Origin: CAZAYP01 sp964489425 [NCBI: uncultured Verrucomicrobiota bacterium]
Lineage (GTDB): Bacteria > Verrucomicrobiota > Kiritimatiellia > RZYC01
DNA: 19,003 nt
Direction of reading: 5' to 3'
Assembly: GCA_964489425.1 (NCBI GenBank)
Contig: CAZAYP010000088.1
Span: 1-19,003, forward strand
Made by a program: the position numbers and the translations under genes. A model generated the notes under the pieces. That model saw only the letters and a list, made by a program, of their open reading frames with translations. It ran no database searches and was not told where the DNA came from. Position 1 is the first letter of the stretch, and each line of letters starts with the position of its first letter. Positions 8,047 to 14,950 of this stretch are shown in pieces.

Positions 8047-8460
8047 TCAGGATTTCAGGATGCGGAGGGCCATGCTCTTCAGTTCTCCCGCGCATTGAAT
8101 GGCGCGTGAGGCGTCCTCGTTGGAGAAGGCTTCGGCGGGAATGATGTCCGGCAGCCCGTTGGGGTAGCGGGTGGGAATATACATTTTGTCCAGATAGCGG
8201 GCTTGGGACAGGCACTGCTGCATGGCTGGTTGTGCATCGTTGGCAGGGAAATCCTGGATTAGTTTCATGAGACTGTGTCCCCAGGGATCCAGGCCGTGCG
8301 CGTACCAGACGGCTTTTAGAAATTTCTCGCCACTTTGCTGCGCCTGGAACGAGGCCCACTCAAAGCGCGTCATGCGCAGGCTGTCGCCGGCGGCGGCCAG
8401 ATCGGCTTCTCCCTGGCGGTACCAGCGGTCTGATTCCTGGCGATACTCTTTACTGTTCAT
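8047..8460 (-). CDS. HEPN domain protein, partner of the MNT nucleotidyltransferase
   Basis: The 137-residue helical protein matches the HEPN family: DRWYRQGEADLAAAGDSLR, then FEWASFQAQQSGEKFLKAVWYAHGLDPWGHSLMKLIQDF, the usual first three helices with the QQ-EK-LKA core. In toxic HEPN RNases the active motif is R-x4-6-H; here His62 is present but no arginine lies four to six residues before it, so RNase activity is doubtful. Its start overlaps the 3' end of the nucleotidyltransferase gene by 11 bases, the standard MNT-HEPN arrangement. Such pairs are described as toxin-antitoxin modules in which the nucleotidyltransferase modifies the HEPN protein. ATG at 8460 is chosen because upstream sequence in frame lies inside the partner gene and lacks similarity. 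Confidence 0.86.
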   Translation of the reverse strand: MNSKEYRQESDRWYRQGEADLAAAGDSLRMTRFEWASFQAQQSGEKFLKAVWYAHGLDPWGHSLMKLIQDFPANDAQPAMQQCLSQARYLDKMYIPTRYPNGLPDIIPAEAFSNEDASRAIQCAGELKSMALRILKS

Positions 8461-8782
8461 AAACGATGACCCCTTCGGGCAGCACGTTGCGCAGAAACGG
8501 CCCGCCCTGCAGCGCCGTGAACTCCCGCGGGTTGTACACCAGCACCTCAACCGGCAGGTGGAGCTTGTCGCTCAACTGGCAAATATATTTGTCCAGGCGC
8601 TGTAGAAACGGAGCGCTCGTCTCTTCGATGAAGATCACATCCAGGTCGGAGTGGTGGGTCGCCGTGCCGCGCGCATACGACCCGAATAATATGGCTTTCA
8701 GCGCACCGTGCGCCGTGGCCGCAGCGCGGATAGCGGCATGAATGTGCGGCAGATCAACCGGCGGCGGTTGCAGGTTGATCAT
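8450..8782 (-). CDS. MNT-type minimal nucleotidyltransferase
   Basis: The 110-residue protein is a minimal nucleotidyltransferase of the polymerase-beta fold. The signature ILFGSYARGTATHHSDLDVIF (split as GSYARG at 34-39 and SDLDV at 45-49) gives the metal-binding Asp46 and Asp48; Glu79 in LPVEVLVY is the likely third acidic residue. Proteins of this size next to a HEPN gene act as the antitoxin by nucleotidylating the HEPN partner. The start overlaps the stop of the upstream membrane-protein half by four bases (ATGA), and the 3' end overlaps the HEPN gene by 11, so the module is fully inside the operon rather than self-standing. No separate promoter is seen. Confidence 0.9.
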   Translation of the reverse strand: MINLQPPPVDLPHIHAAIRAAATAHGALKAILFGSYARGTATHHSDLDVIFIEETSAPFLQRLDKYICQLSDKLHLPVEVLVYNPREFTALQGGPFLRNVLPEGVIVYEQ

Positions 8783-10101
8783 GGGTGCCTGCCGGGTTGG
8801 GGCTGGGGCGACGTGGCGGCCGGTGCGGGGGTTGGCGCCGGATCCTTGCGCCGCAGCAGCGTCTCAAGGCCATACGCGGCCAGGATGCCGATCACGATCT
8901 GGAAGGCCATGAGGAACTTGTTCGGGTTGCGGATCGCGTTCACTAGCGGCAGCTTGTAGAACAGGGCGTACAACGGAAAGAACTTGCCGAACGACAGCAG
9001 CAGCGCCAGCACCGCCATGACGCTCCAGAAAAGGACATCGCACGGGAACGGGCTGGCCTGCCGGGCCGCCCGCCAGCGGCCGCGCAAAGCCATCCACGCT
9101 GCGGCCGCGGCCAGGAGCGCCAGCGCCAGGGGGATGGCGCCAAGGTACATGTTCTCCAGCTTGAAGTTCATGAACCCCTGGCCGGTCTGGGCCCATTCCG
9201 CGGAGCGGCCCATGCGGCCCCAGTACGGCCCGTCCGGCTCGCCGCTGCGCCAGCCCATGTAGCCGGGGGCAACGAAATCAATACACTCGTCTGGCGGCCA
9301 GCTCCACTGGGTGGTGTACTCCCATTTTTCGCGCGGGTCGGTCTGCTCTTGCTGCACGGCCACACCCTTGACGGCGATCTGGTAGCCGCCGAGCAAGGCA
9401 AAAAAGGCTACCGCAAAGCTGATCGGCAGCAGGGCGGCCAGGGCCGGCACCAGGCGGCGCCAGGCGAGCTTGCCGGCCTCGCGCCACACGGCATACAGCA
9501 CGTAGGGGCCGAGGATGATGGCCGTGAACAAGGCCACGTCCGCCTGCTCGGCAAACATCATGCCCAGCGCGCCGCCGGCCAGCACCCACCACGCCACGCG
9601 GTTGCGTTGCGCGGCCTGGTCGGCCAGCCACAGGAACACGGCGGCGAACAGCAGCACCCCGTACTTGGCGTTGTGCCCGGCGTAAGACAACGTGAGGTTG
9701 GTGCCCAGCCAGTAGGCGATGACCCCGCCCAGGATGGCCGCCAGGTCGCGGCACCCGCGCCCGCGCAGGAACAGCGCCAGGAAAAACGATCCCACGGTGA
9801 AGTCAAAAAGGTGAATGGTATCGATGAACACCGGCAGCGGCACCAGCCAGATCAGCAGCGACGAGAGCGACGGAATGACCGGGCCGCCGAACCCCAGCAG
9901 CGCGGTGTCGGTCCACCAGCCGTTGTAGCCGCCGGGCAGGTTGCGCTTGATCAGGCTGATGGCGCCGATGTTGTCGTCGGTGGTGAAGTGCACCTGCCGC
10001 TCGCCCCACAAGGCTCCGAAGATCAGCACGGCCAGCGCGCCGTAGACCAGTGCGAAACGCAGCAGGAACCGCAGGTTAGCGCTGGCAGGCCGCAGGCTCA
10101 T
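8779..10101 (-). CDS. Membrane protein, N-terminal half of a split YfhO/GT-C-like protein
   Basis: The 440-residue protein is polytopic: a first helix near 12-32, then HFTTDDN (38-44), an acidic extracytoplasmic loop motif of the kind used by GT-C glycosyltransferases, and about nine more hydrophobic segments. The stretch NAIRNPNKFLMAFQIVIGILAAYGLETL near the end is typical of the middle of YfhO-like proteins. The protein stops just after this in a Pro/Ala-rich tail, where full-length relatives would continue with further helices and the large extracytoplasmic domain encoded at 8034-6742. ATG at 10101 is chosen over GTG at 10107 because AAGGA lies seven bases upstream. It overlaps the 3' end of the upstream SDR gene by 26 bases and the nucleotidyltransferase start by four. 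Confidence 0.75.
   Translation of the reverse strand: MSLRPASANLRFLLRFALVYGALAVLIFGALWGERQVHFTTDDNIGAISLIKRNLPGGYNGWWTDTALLGFGGPVIPSLSSLLIWLVPLPVFIDTIHLFDFTVGSFFLALFLRGRGCRDLAAILGGVIAYWLGTNLTLSYAGHNAKYGVLLFAAVFLWLADQAAQRNRVAWWVLAGGALGMMFAEQADVALFTAIILGPYVLYAVWREAGKLAWRRLVPALAALLPISFAVAFFALLGGYQIAVKGVAVQQEQTDPREKWEYTTQWSWPPDECIDFVAPGYMGWRSGEPDGPYWGRMGRSAEWAQTGQGFMNFKLENMYLGAIPLALALLAAAAAWMALRGRWRAARQASPFPCDVLFWSVMAVLALLLSFGKFFPLYALFYKLPLVNAIRNPNKFLMAFQIVIGILAAYGLETLLRRKDPAPTPAPAATSPQPQPGRHP
8818..8841 (-). repeat. Right copy of a degenerate 24-bp direct repeat flanking the MNT-HEPN module
   Basis: Located in the Pro/Ala tail of the N-terminal membrane half, this copy matches 7966-7989 at 20 of 24 positions in the same orientation. 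The two copies are 852 bases apart and bracket both inserted genes. Confidence 0.45.
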
Positions 10102-11017
10102 GGGCACGTCCTTGTTGTGGGGGCACTGGGCCGCCAGGGTTCAGGTGTCGGACATACGCGGGAATCCCCTGGGCGGTGTCGCGCATCGTGACGCCGGGGA
10201 ACGTTGTTTTCAGCCGGCTGACGCTGGTGATCACCTGGTGCGGCCGGGCCGTGGCGGCGGCGGGTTCCTGCTTGAATACCAAGTCTACCCGGCCCGACCA
10301 GGCCGTGGCAACCTGGCGGGCCATCTCGGCCACGGGGTAGCTCTGGCCACTGGCCACGTTGAACAATCCGGGCTGCCGTTGCGCGATCACCGCCCGCAGC
10401 AAGTCGCAGACGTCGTCCACCAGGACATAATCGCGGATGTCATGGCCTGGGCCCAACACCGTGATCGTGGCGTGATCGCGCGCCGATTTGACCATGGCCC
10501 CGATCGCGCTTTGTCCTTCACCGCCCGGTCCGTAGACCCCGGTCAGACGCAAGATGGTCAGGGCCGTCGACGCCGGCCGCGCGAAATGCAGCAGGTTTTC
10601 GCAGGTCAGCTTGCCGAGGCCGTAGTAATCCCGGGGTTGGGCGGGCAGATCTTCCCGCAGCGGGCCTGCGTCCGCAGCGGCGCCGTAGACATCAATGGTG
10701 CTCAGGAACACCAACTGGGCCACCGGCTGCCGGGCCAGGTGCCGGACCAGGTTCTGGACCATGGTCATGTTCTTGATCATCGCGTCATAATCGTTTTGGA
10801 TCAGGCGGGTGATCCCGGCGGCCAAAATGATCGTATCTTCCGGGGCAAGGTCGGCCAGGTGGCGGTCGATGGCGGCCGGGTCCAGCAGGTCGCAGTTGGC
10901 CAGCGTGCCGGACACGACCGGCTGGTCGCCCCGGGCTTGGAAATACCGGAGCAAGTGCCCGCCGATAAAGCCGTCGGCGCCGAGAATATGCAGGGCGCCT
11001 TGCCGTCCGATTGCCAT
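10076..11017 (-). CDS. NAD(P)-dependent sugar epimerase/dehydratase (extended SDR)
   Basis: The 313-residue protein is an extended short-chain dehydrogenase acting on nucleotide sugars. It has the dinucleotide-binding motif GADGFIG (13-19), CDLLDP and LAAGIT, the catalytic Ser/Thr in FLSTIDVYG (106-107), and Y132-x3-K136 in YYGLGK; RLTGVYGPG and DIRDYVLVDDVCDLLRAV are usual for substrate-binding regions. The start is ATG at 11017, with an AGGAG about 12 bases upstream, rather far for a ribosome site. It is the first gene of the minus-strand chain and diverges from the SIS gene. Whether it acts as epimerase, reductase or dehydratase cannot be told. Confidence 0.9.
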   Translation of the reverse strand: MAIGRQGALHILGADGFIGGHLLRYFQARGDQPVVSGTLANCDLLDPAAIDRHLADLAPEDTIILAAGITRLIQNDYDAMIKNMTMVQNLVRHLARQPVAQLVFLSTIDVYGAAADAGPLREDLPAQPRDYYGLGKLTCENLLHFARPASTALTILRLTGVYGPGGEGQSAIGAMVKSARDHATITVLGPGHDIRDYVLVDDVCDLLRAVIAQRQPGLFNVASGQSYPVAEMARQVATAWSGRVDLVFKQEPAAATARPHQVITSVSRLKTTFPGVTMRDTAQGIPAYVRHLNPGGPVPPQQGRAHEPAACQR

Positions 11018-11137
11018 GATGCTCGTTCGCTCCTGTTGGGCTGCTGTTTCAGGTGATTACGCCATCACGCCTTCCGTCAACGCAAGCAAAAAGGTGGCTG
11101 GCTTCCATATTTTCAAGACCTTGGCCTTCAATGCCTA

Positions 11138-11166
11138 TTGACAAGATCTGGTGATTGGCTTATCAA
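11138..11166 (+). promoter_or_regulatory. Promoter of the sugar cluster, near-leaderless
   Basis: A perfect TTGACA (11138-11143) is followed after 17 bases by TATCAA (11161-11166; four of six). Transcription would start near 11173, two bases before the ATG at 11175. The rest of the divergent gap (11018-11137) shows no clear minus-strand promoter; TTGACG occurs there but lacks a good -10 partner. Confidence 0.45.
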
Positions 11167-11174
11167 GTTCCTTC

Positions 11175-11792
11175 ATGCAGTTTGTTGATCAATATTTCAA
11201 GGAATGCGGGGCCATTATTGCCGGCTTGGACCGGTCGGCGATCGTGGCGGTGGCCGACTTGCTGGCCCAAACCCGCGCGGCCGGCGGGCGGGTTTTCGTG
11301 CTGGGCGTGGGCGGCAGCGCGGCCACCGCGTCGCATTTCGTCAACGACTTGCGCAAGCTTGCGCGGATCGAAGCCTATGCGCCCACCGACAACGTGTCCG
11401 AGCTGACCGCCCGCACGAACGACGACGGCTGGGCCAGCTGCTTTGCGGGCTGGCTGGAAGTCAGCCGCCTGCGCGCCGGCGACCTGGTGTTTGTGCTGTC
11501 CGTGGGCGGCGGCGACTCAGAGCGCAACATCAGCCCCAATCTCGTAATGGCCCTGCAGCAGGCGCGCCAGGCTGGCGCCAGGATCGCCGGCATTGTGGGC
11601 CGCGACGGCGGCTACACCGCGCGCGTGGCCGACGCCTGCGTGGTCATCCCGCCCATCAATCCGGCCCACGTCACGCCGCACACCGAGGCGTTTCACGCCG
11701 TGGTCGGCCACCTGCTCATCACCCATCCCCGGGTCAAGGCTGCGCCCACCAAGTGGGAATCCGCGGCGGCCGCCCCCGCGCCCGGCGGCTGA
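11175..11792 (+). CDS. SIS-domain sugar isomerase, GmhA-like
   Basis: The 205-residue protein is a single SIS phosphosugar-binding domain like GmhA, which turns sedoheptulose-7-phosphate into D-glycero-D-manno-heptose-7-phosphate. It opens with the GmhA-type helix FVDQYFKECGAIIAGLD, then VFVLGVGGSAATASHFVNDL (phosphate loop), SELTARTNDDGW, LVFVLSVGGGDSERNISPNL, and ends in TPHTEAFHAVVGHLL, where GmhA has its catalytic histidine helix. ATG at 11175 is preferred to GTG at 11151 because family similarity begins there and the GTG lies between the -35 and -10 boxes; neither has a ribosome site. The following aldolase and GHMP kinase genes support the heptose role. Confidence 0.83.
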   Translation: MQFVDQYFKECGAIIAGLDRSAIVAVADLLAQTRAAGGRVFVLGVGGSAATASHFVNDLRKLARIEAYAPTDNVSELTARTNDDGWASCFAGWLEVSRLRAGDLVFVLSVGGGDSERNISPNLVMALQQARQAGARIAGIVGRDGGYTARVADACVVIPPINPAHVTPHTEAFHAVVGHLLITHPRVKAAPTKWESAAAAPAPGG

Positions 11793-11816
11793 CGCGTGGA
11801 TCAAGGAACCGGAACC

Positions 11817-12551
11817 ATGCCTTCTTCCCCCGCCGTGCCCACGCTCAAGCAACTCAAGATCAAGGTGTTCTCGGATGGCGCCGACCTGGACTCCATCATC
11901 GAGGCCTATGAAAAGGGCATTGTCAAAGGGTTCACCACCAACCCAACCCTGATGGCCAAGGCGGGCATCACCAACTACCTGGCCTTTGCCGAAGAGGTGC
12001 TGCGCGTGGTGCGCGATTTGCCGGTGTCGTTTGAGGTGTTCTCCGACGAGTTCCCGGACATGCGCCAGCAGGCGCTCAAGATCGCGGCGCTGGCGGACAA
12101 CGTCTTCGTCAAGATTCCCATCACCAACACTCGCCGCGACCCGGCCGCGCCCCTGATCCGCGATCTGGCGCACCAGGGCATCAAGCTCAACATCACCGCG
12201 ATCATGACCCTTGACCAAGTGCAGGCCGTGGCCGATGCGCTCAACCCCGACGTGCCGGCGTTCGTCTCGGTGTTCGCCGGCCGCATTGCGGATTCCGGCC
12301 GCGACCCGCTGCCGATCATGCGCGCCGCGCTGGACATCCTCCGGCCGCTGCCCAAGGCCGAGTTGCTGTGGGCCAGCCCGCGCGAGGCCCTCAACATCAT
12401 GCAGGCCGCGGAGATCGGCTGCCCCATCATCACCGTGACCCCGGACCTGCTGGCCAAGACCGCCAGCTTCGGCAAGGACCTGGCCGATTTTTCTCTGGAT
12501 ACCGTGAAAATGTTTTACAACGACGCGCGCAAGAGCGGTTTTTCGATTTAA
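11817..12551 (+). CDS. Transaldolase-family protein
   Basis: The 244-residue protein is a TIM-barrel aldolase of the transaldolase/fructose-6-phosphate aldolase family. KVFSDGADLDSIIEAY and GIVKGFTTNPTLMAKAGI hold the conserved Asp and the TTNPT motif; NVFVKIPITN carries the Schiff-base Lys99; LNITAIMTLDQV, VSVFAGRIADSGRDP, ELLWASPREALNIMQA and DTVKMFYNDARKSGF complete the signature. ATG at 11817 is chosen for its upstream AAGGA; an in-frame GTG at 11796 has none. A family member between a GmhA-like isomerase and a HddA-like kinase could make sedoheptulose-7-phosphate for the pathway. The substrate is inferred from context only. Confidence 0.85.
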   Translation: MPSSPAVPTLKQLKIKVFSDGADLDSIIEAYEKGIVKGFTTNPTLMAKAGITNYLAFAEEVLRVVRDLPVSFEVFSDEFPDMRQQALKIAALADNVFVKIPITNTRRDPAAPLIRDLAHQGIKLNITAIMTLDQVQAVADALNPDVPAFVSVFAGRIADSGRDPLPIMRAALDILRPLPKAELLWASPREALNIMQAAEIGCPIITVTPDLLAKTASFGKDLADFSLDTVKMFYNDARKSGFSI

Positions 12552-12577
12552 TCCCCAGCCTTCCAAGGAGAGCCTTC

Positions 12578-13609
12578 ATGATCATCACCCGCACCCCGTT
12601 CCGCATCACCCTTGGTGGCGGCGGCACGGACCTGCCCTCGTTCTACCGGGACCACGGCGGCTTCATCTTCGCCATGACCATCAACAAGTTCATGTACCTG
12701 ATGCTGATCCGCCGCTCAGTGGCCGACCGCAAGATCGTCATCCGCTACAGCCAGGTCGAGACCGTGGACGCGGTCGAGGAGATCCAGCACCCGCTGGCCC
12801 GCGAGGCCATGCGCCTGCACGGCCTGCGCGATAACGTCGAGCTCACCAGCGTGGCGGATCTGCCCGCGCGCACCGGCCTGGGCTCGTCCGGCGCCTACCT
12901 CGTGGGCCTCTTGACCGCCATCCGCGTGTACCAGGGCCGCTCCATCCCCATGGAGGACCTGGCCGAGGAAGCCTGCCACATCGAGATGAACATCCTCAAG
13001 GAGCCCGTGGGCAAGCAGGACCAGTACATGGCCGCGTTCGGCGGGTTCCGCACGCTGGAGATCGACCGCGACGGCAAGGTCAAGGTGTCCTCGGTCCCCG
13101 TGGACTTCGTGACCGTCAACGAGCTGGTCAGCAAGGCGCGCATCTACTACACCGGCGTCCAGCGCTCCGCCACCGCCGTGCTCAAGAAGCAGGACCAGGC
13201 CGCGCGCGAGAAGCAGGACCCCGACCACGCCCGCGTGGTCGAGAGCCTGCTGCAGATCAAGGACATCGGCCGGCGCATCCGCACCGCGTTCGAGCAGCGC
13301 GACCTCGACCAGTTCGGCCGGCTCATGGACGAACATTGGCGCTGCAAGAAAAGCATGTCCAAGAGCATCAGCCTCACCGCCATGGACGAATTGTACGACC
13401 TGGTGCAAAAGGAGTACGGCGTGCTGGGCGGCAAGATCATGGGCGCGGGCGGCGGCGGGTTCGTCATGCTCTACTCCCCCCGCCTGGACCGCGGCCTGGA
13501 CGAGTTCATGGCCGCGCGCCAGATGCCGCGCGTGAGCTACTTCCCGGTCCAGCACGGCGCCAAGGTGGTCAGCGACTTCACCCCGTTCGACCAGTTCATC
13601 GAGGATTGA
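12578..13609 (+). CDS. GHMP kinase, D-glycero-D-manno-heptose-7-phosphate kinase (HddA)-like
   Basis: The 343-residue protein is a GHMP sugar kinase. It begins with MIITRTPFRITLGGGGTDLP, the N-terminus shared by HddA and fucose kinases, has the ATP-binding loop DLPARTGLGSSGA (94-106), KEPVGKQDQYMAAFGG, and the C-terminal motif GGKIMGAGGGGFVMLY. Length fits HddA, which phosphorylates heptose-7-phosphate at C1 before GDP transfer. AAGGAGA lies seven bases upstream of the ATG. Following the SIS isomerase and transaldolase gene, it makes the third step of a heptose route the best reading. The phosphatase GmhB and guanylyltransferase HddC are not in the window, so the nucleotide carrier is unknown. 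Confidence 0.87.
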   Translation: MIITRTPFRITLGGGGTDLPSFYRDHGGFIFAMTINKFMYLMLIRRSVADRKIVIRYSQVETVDAVEEIQHPLAREAMRLHGLRDNVELTSVADLPARTGLGSSGAYLVGLLTAIRVYQGRSIPMEDLAEEACHIEMNILKEPVGKQDQYMAAFGGFRTLEIDRDGKVKVSSVPVDFVTVNELVSKARIYYTGVQRSATAVLKKQDQAAREKQDPDHARVVESLLQIKDIGRRIRTAFEQRDLDQFGRLMDEHWRCKKSMSKSISLTAMDELYDLVQKEYGVLGGKIMGAGGGGFVMLYSPRLDRGLDEFMAARQMPRVSYFPVQHGAKVVSDFTPFDQFIED

Positions 13610-13628
13610 AGGCGCCCATGGCCGGAAA

Positions 13629-13661
13629 AACCACCCCGGCCGTTGGCCACCCCGCCTTTCC
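13629..13661 (-). repeat. Dispersed noncoding repeat, copy A (inverted relative to 13874-13919)
   Basis: The stretch AACCACCCCGGCC...CCACCCCGCC is a reverse-oriented partial copy of the hairpin element at 13874-13919; the first 11 bases of the two (AAACCACCCCG) are identical. It lies just after the kinase gene, and the two copies bracket the repeat-rich gap. Confidence 0.6.
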
Positions 13662-13713
13662 ACGGAGCAGTGCCCTCCAAGCGGGGGATCAAGTGATTGG
13701 CCATATCCGGATG

Positions 13714-13790
13714 CTCACACGGAGCCACGGAGAGCACAGAGTTTCGCGAACGGGGAATATGATTCTCCGAGGTCTCCGTGCCGCCGTGAG
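13714..13790. repeat. Imperfect inverted repeat rich in CACGGAG
   Basis: Arms 13714-13741 and 13765-13790 are imperfect reverse complements; both contain the CCACGGAG or CTCCGTG core and end in CTCAC/GTGAG. The fold would be a long hairpin with a 23-base loop. Repeats built from CACGGAG units recur in intergenic DNA of PVC bacteria as far as I recall; function unknown. No coding potential. Confidence 0.6.
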
Positions 13791-13796
13791 AAAAAG

Positions 13797-13823
13797 CTCC
13801 CCTCGTTTTCAGGGGGGGGCTGC
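13797..13823 (+). repeat. Dispersed noncoding repeat, partial copy C
   Basis: CTCCCCTCGTTTTCAGG and the following G-run with GCTGC are a degenerate direct copy of 13874-13900, differing mainly in the right arm. The copy stops before the second hairpin. Confidence 0.55.
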
Positions 13824-13835
13824 ATCGCCAGCACG

Positions 13836-13865
13836 ACGATTACGAGGACGACAACGAGCACGATC
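13836..13865 (+). repeat. Five tandem degenerate hexamers ACGANN
   Basis: Five consecutive hexamers read ACGATT, ACGAGG, ACGACA, ACGAGC, ACGATC, with a further ACG directly before. The pattern is a simple degenerate tandem repeat between repeat copies C and B. No open frame uses it, and its role is unknown. Confidence 0.65.
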
Positions 13866-13873
13866 AATTATAA

Positions 13874-13919
13874 CTCCCCTCCTTTTCAAGGAGGGGCTGC
13901 CCGAAGGGCGGGGTGGTTT
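13874..13919 (+). repeat. Dispersed noncoding double-hairpin repeat, copy B
   Basis: CCCCTCCTT (13876-13884) pairs with AAGGAGGGG (13888-13896) in a perfect 9-bp stem with a 3-base loop; next GCCC (13899-13902) pairs with GGGC (13906-13909), then GGGGTGGTTT. It is the best-preserved of three copies in this gap. The 9-bp hairpin lacks a T-run, so it is unlikely to be an efficient intrinsic terminator. The remainder of the gap 13610-13966 shows no gene. Confidence 0.7.
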
Positions 13920-13966
13920 GAAAATGTTTACGTCACCCCCACTCGACCCCAACCCAAGGCCCGTGA

Positions 13967-14950
13967 ATGACTAATCCTTCTGCTAAAAAATACCTGATCA
14001 CCGGCGGCGCCGGCTTCGTGGGCGCGCACATGGTGAACCACCTGCTGGACACCACGGCCGCGTCCGTCACCGTGTTCGACAACTTCAGCACCGGCCGGCG
14101 CTGGCATTTCGGCGCCCGTGTCCGCGACCCGCGCCTTACCATCGTCGCGGCCGATGCCCAGGACCCGGCCGCCCTCGAGCGGGTCATGCCCGGCCACGAC
14201 ATGGTGTACCATTTTGCCGCCAACTCGGACATCGCCCGCGCCCAGACCGAGCCGGCCGTGGACTTTCAGAACGGCACCATCCCGACCCACAACGTGCTCG
14301 AAGCCATGCGCAAGGCAGGCGTGAATAAGATCGCGTTCACTTCGGGCAGCGGCGTGTACGGCGAGGTGCCGCCCACGCCCATCCCCGAGAACTACGACCG
14401 CATGATTCCCGTGTCCACCTACGGCGCGTGCAAGCTGGCCTGCGAGGCGCTGGTCAGCGCCTACGCGTTCATGTTCGACATGACCGGCATCGTGTGCCGC
14501 TTCGCCAACGTGGTCGGCCCGTTCCAGACCCACGGCGTGGCCCACGACTTTATCCTGCGCCTGCGCCAGGACCCCACCCGGCTGAAAATATTCGGCGACG
14601 GCACGCAAAGCAAGCCCTACATCCACGTGGAGGACGTGCTGGCTGCGTTCCGCATGCTCGAGGCCAGCCAGCCGCTGGGCTACGACGTTTTCAACGTGGG
14701 CACGCCAGACTTCCTCACCGTGCGCGAGATCGCCGACATCGTCTGCGCCCGCATGGGGCTCAAGAACGTGCGCTACGAGTTCACCGGCGGGTCGCGCGGC
14801 TGGAAGGCCGACGTGCCCGTGTACCGACTCGCCACCGCGAAAATCCGCGGCCGCGGCTGGACCCACACGCGCGACTCGCGCGCCGCGGTCACCGCCGCAG
14901 TGGATGCCATGCTGGTCGACATCCAGGCAGGTAAATATGAGCAAGCCTGA
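13967..14950 (+). CDS. NAD-dependent sugar epimerase/dehydratase (extended SDR), first of a tandem pair
   Basis: The 327-residue protein is a GalE-like extended SDR for nucleotide sugars. The NAD site is ITGGAGFVGAH (13-19 core); VFDNFSTGRR, VYHFAANSDI, the catalytic serine in FTSGSGVYGE (126-128) and Y152-x3-K156 in TYGACK are all present. FANVVGPFQTHGVAHDFI and YIHVEDVLAAFRML are usual for the substrate pocket. No ribosome site is visible before the ATG. It is the first gene after the repeat gap and overlaps the next SDR by 14 bases. The GDP-heptose or UDP-sugar substrate cannot be decided from sequence. Confidence 0.9.
   Translation: MTNPSAKKYLITGGAGFVGAHMVNHLLDTTAASVTVFDNFSTGRRWHFGARVRDPRLTIVAADAQDPAALERVMPGHDMVYHFAANSDIARAQTEPAVDFQNGTIPTHNVLEAMRKAGVNKIAFTSGSGVYGEVPPTPIPENYDRMIPVSTYGACKLACEALVSAYAFMFDMTGIVCRFANVVGPFQTHGVAHDFILRLRQDPTRLKIFGDGTQSKPYIHVEDVLAAFRMLEASQPLGYDVFNVGTPDFLTVREIADIVCARMGLKNVRYEFTGGSRGWKADVPVYRLATAKIRGRGWTHTRDSRAAVTAAVDAMLVDIQAGKYEQA

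Noticed and set aside
8708-8959. Plus-strand frames in the MNT-HEPN and membrane-protein region
   Set aside because: They are antisense to coherent coding frames and show no family features.
13797-13909. Repeat copies considered as a CRISPR array or intrinsic terminator
   Set aside because: Copies are few, unequal and partly inverted, with no regular spacers; the hairpins lack a following T-run.
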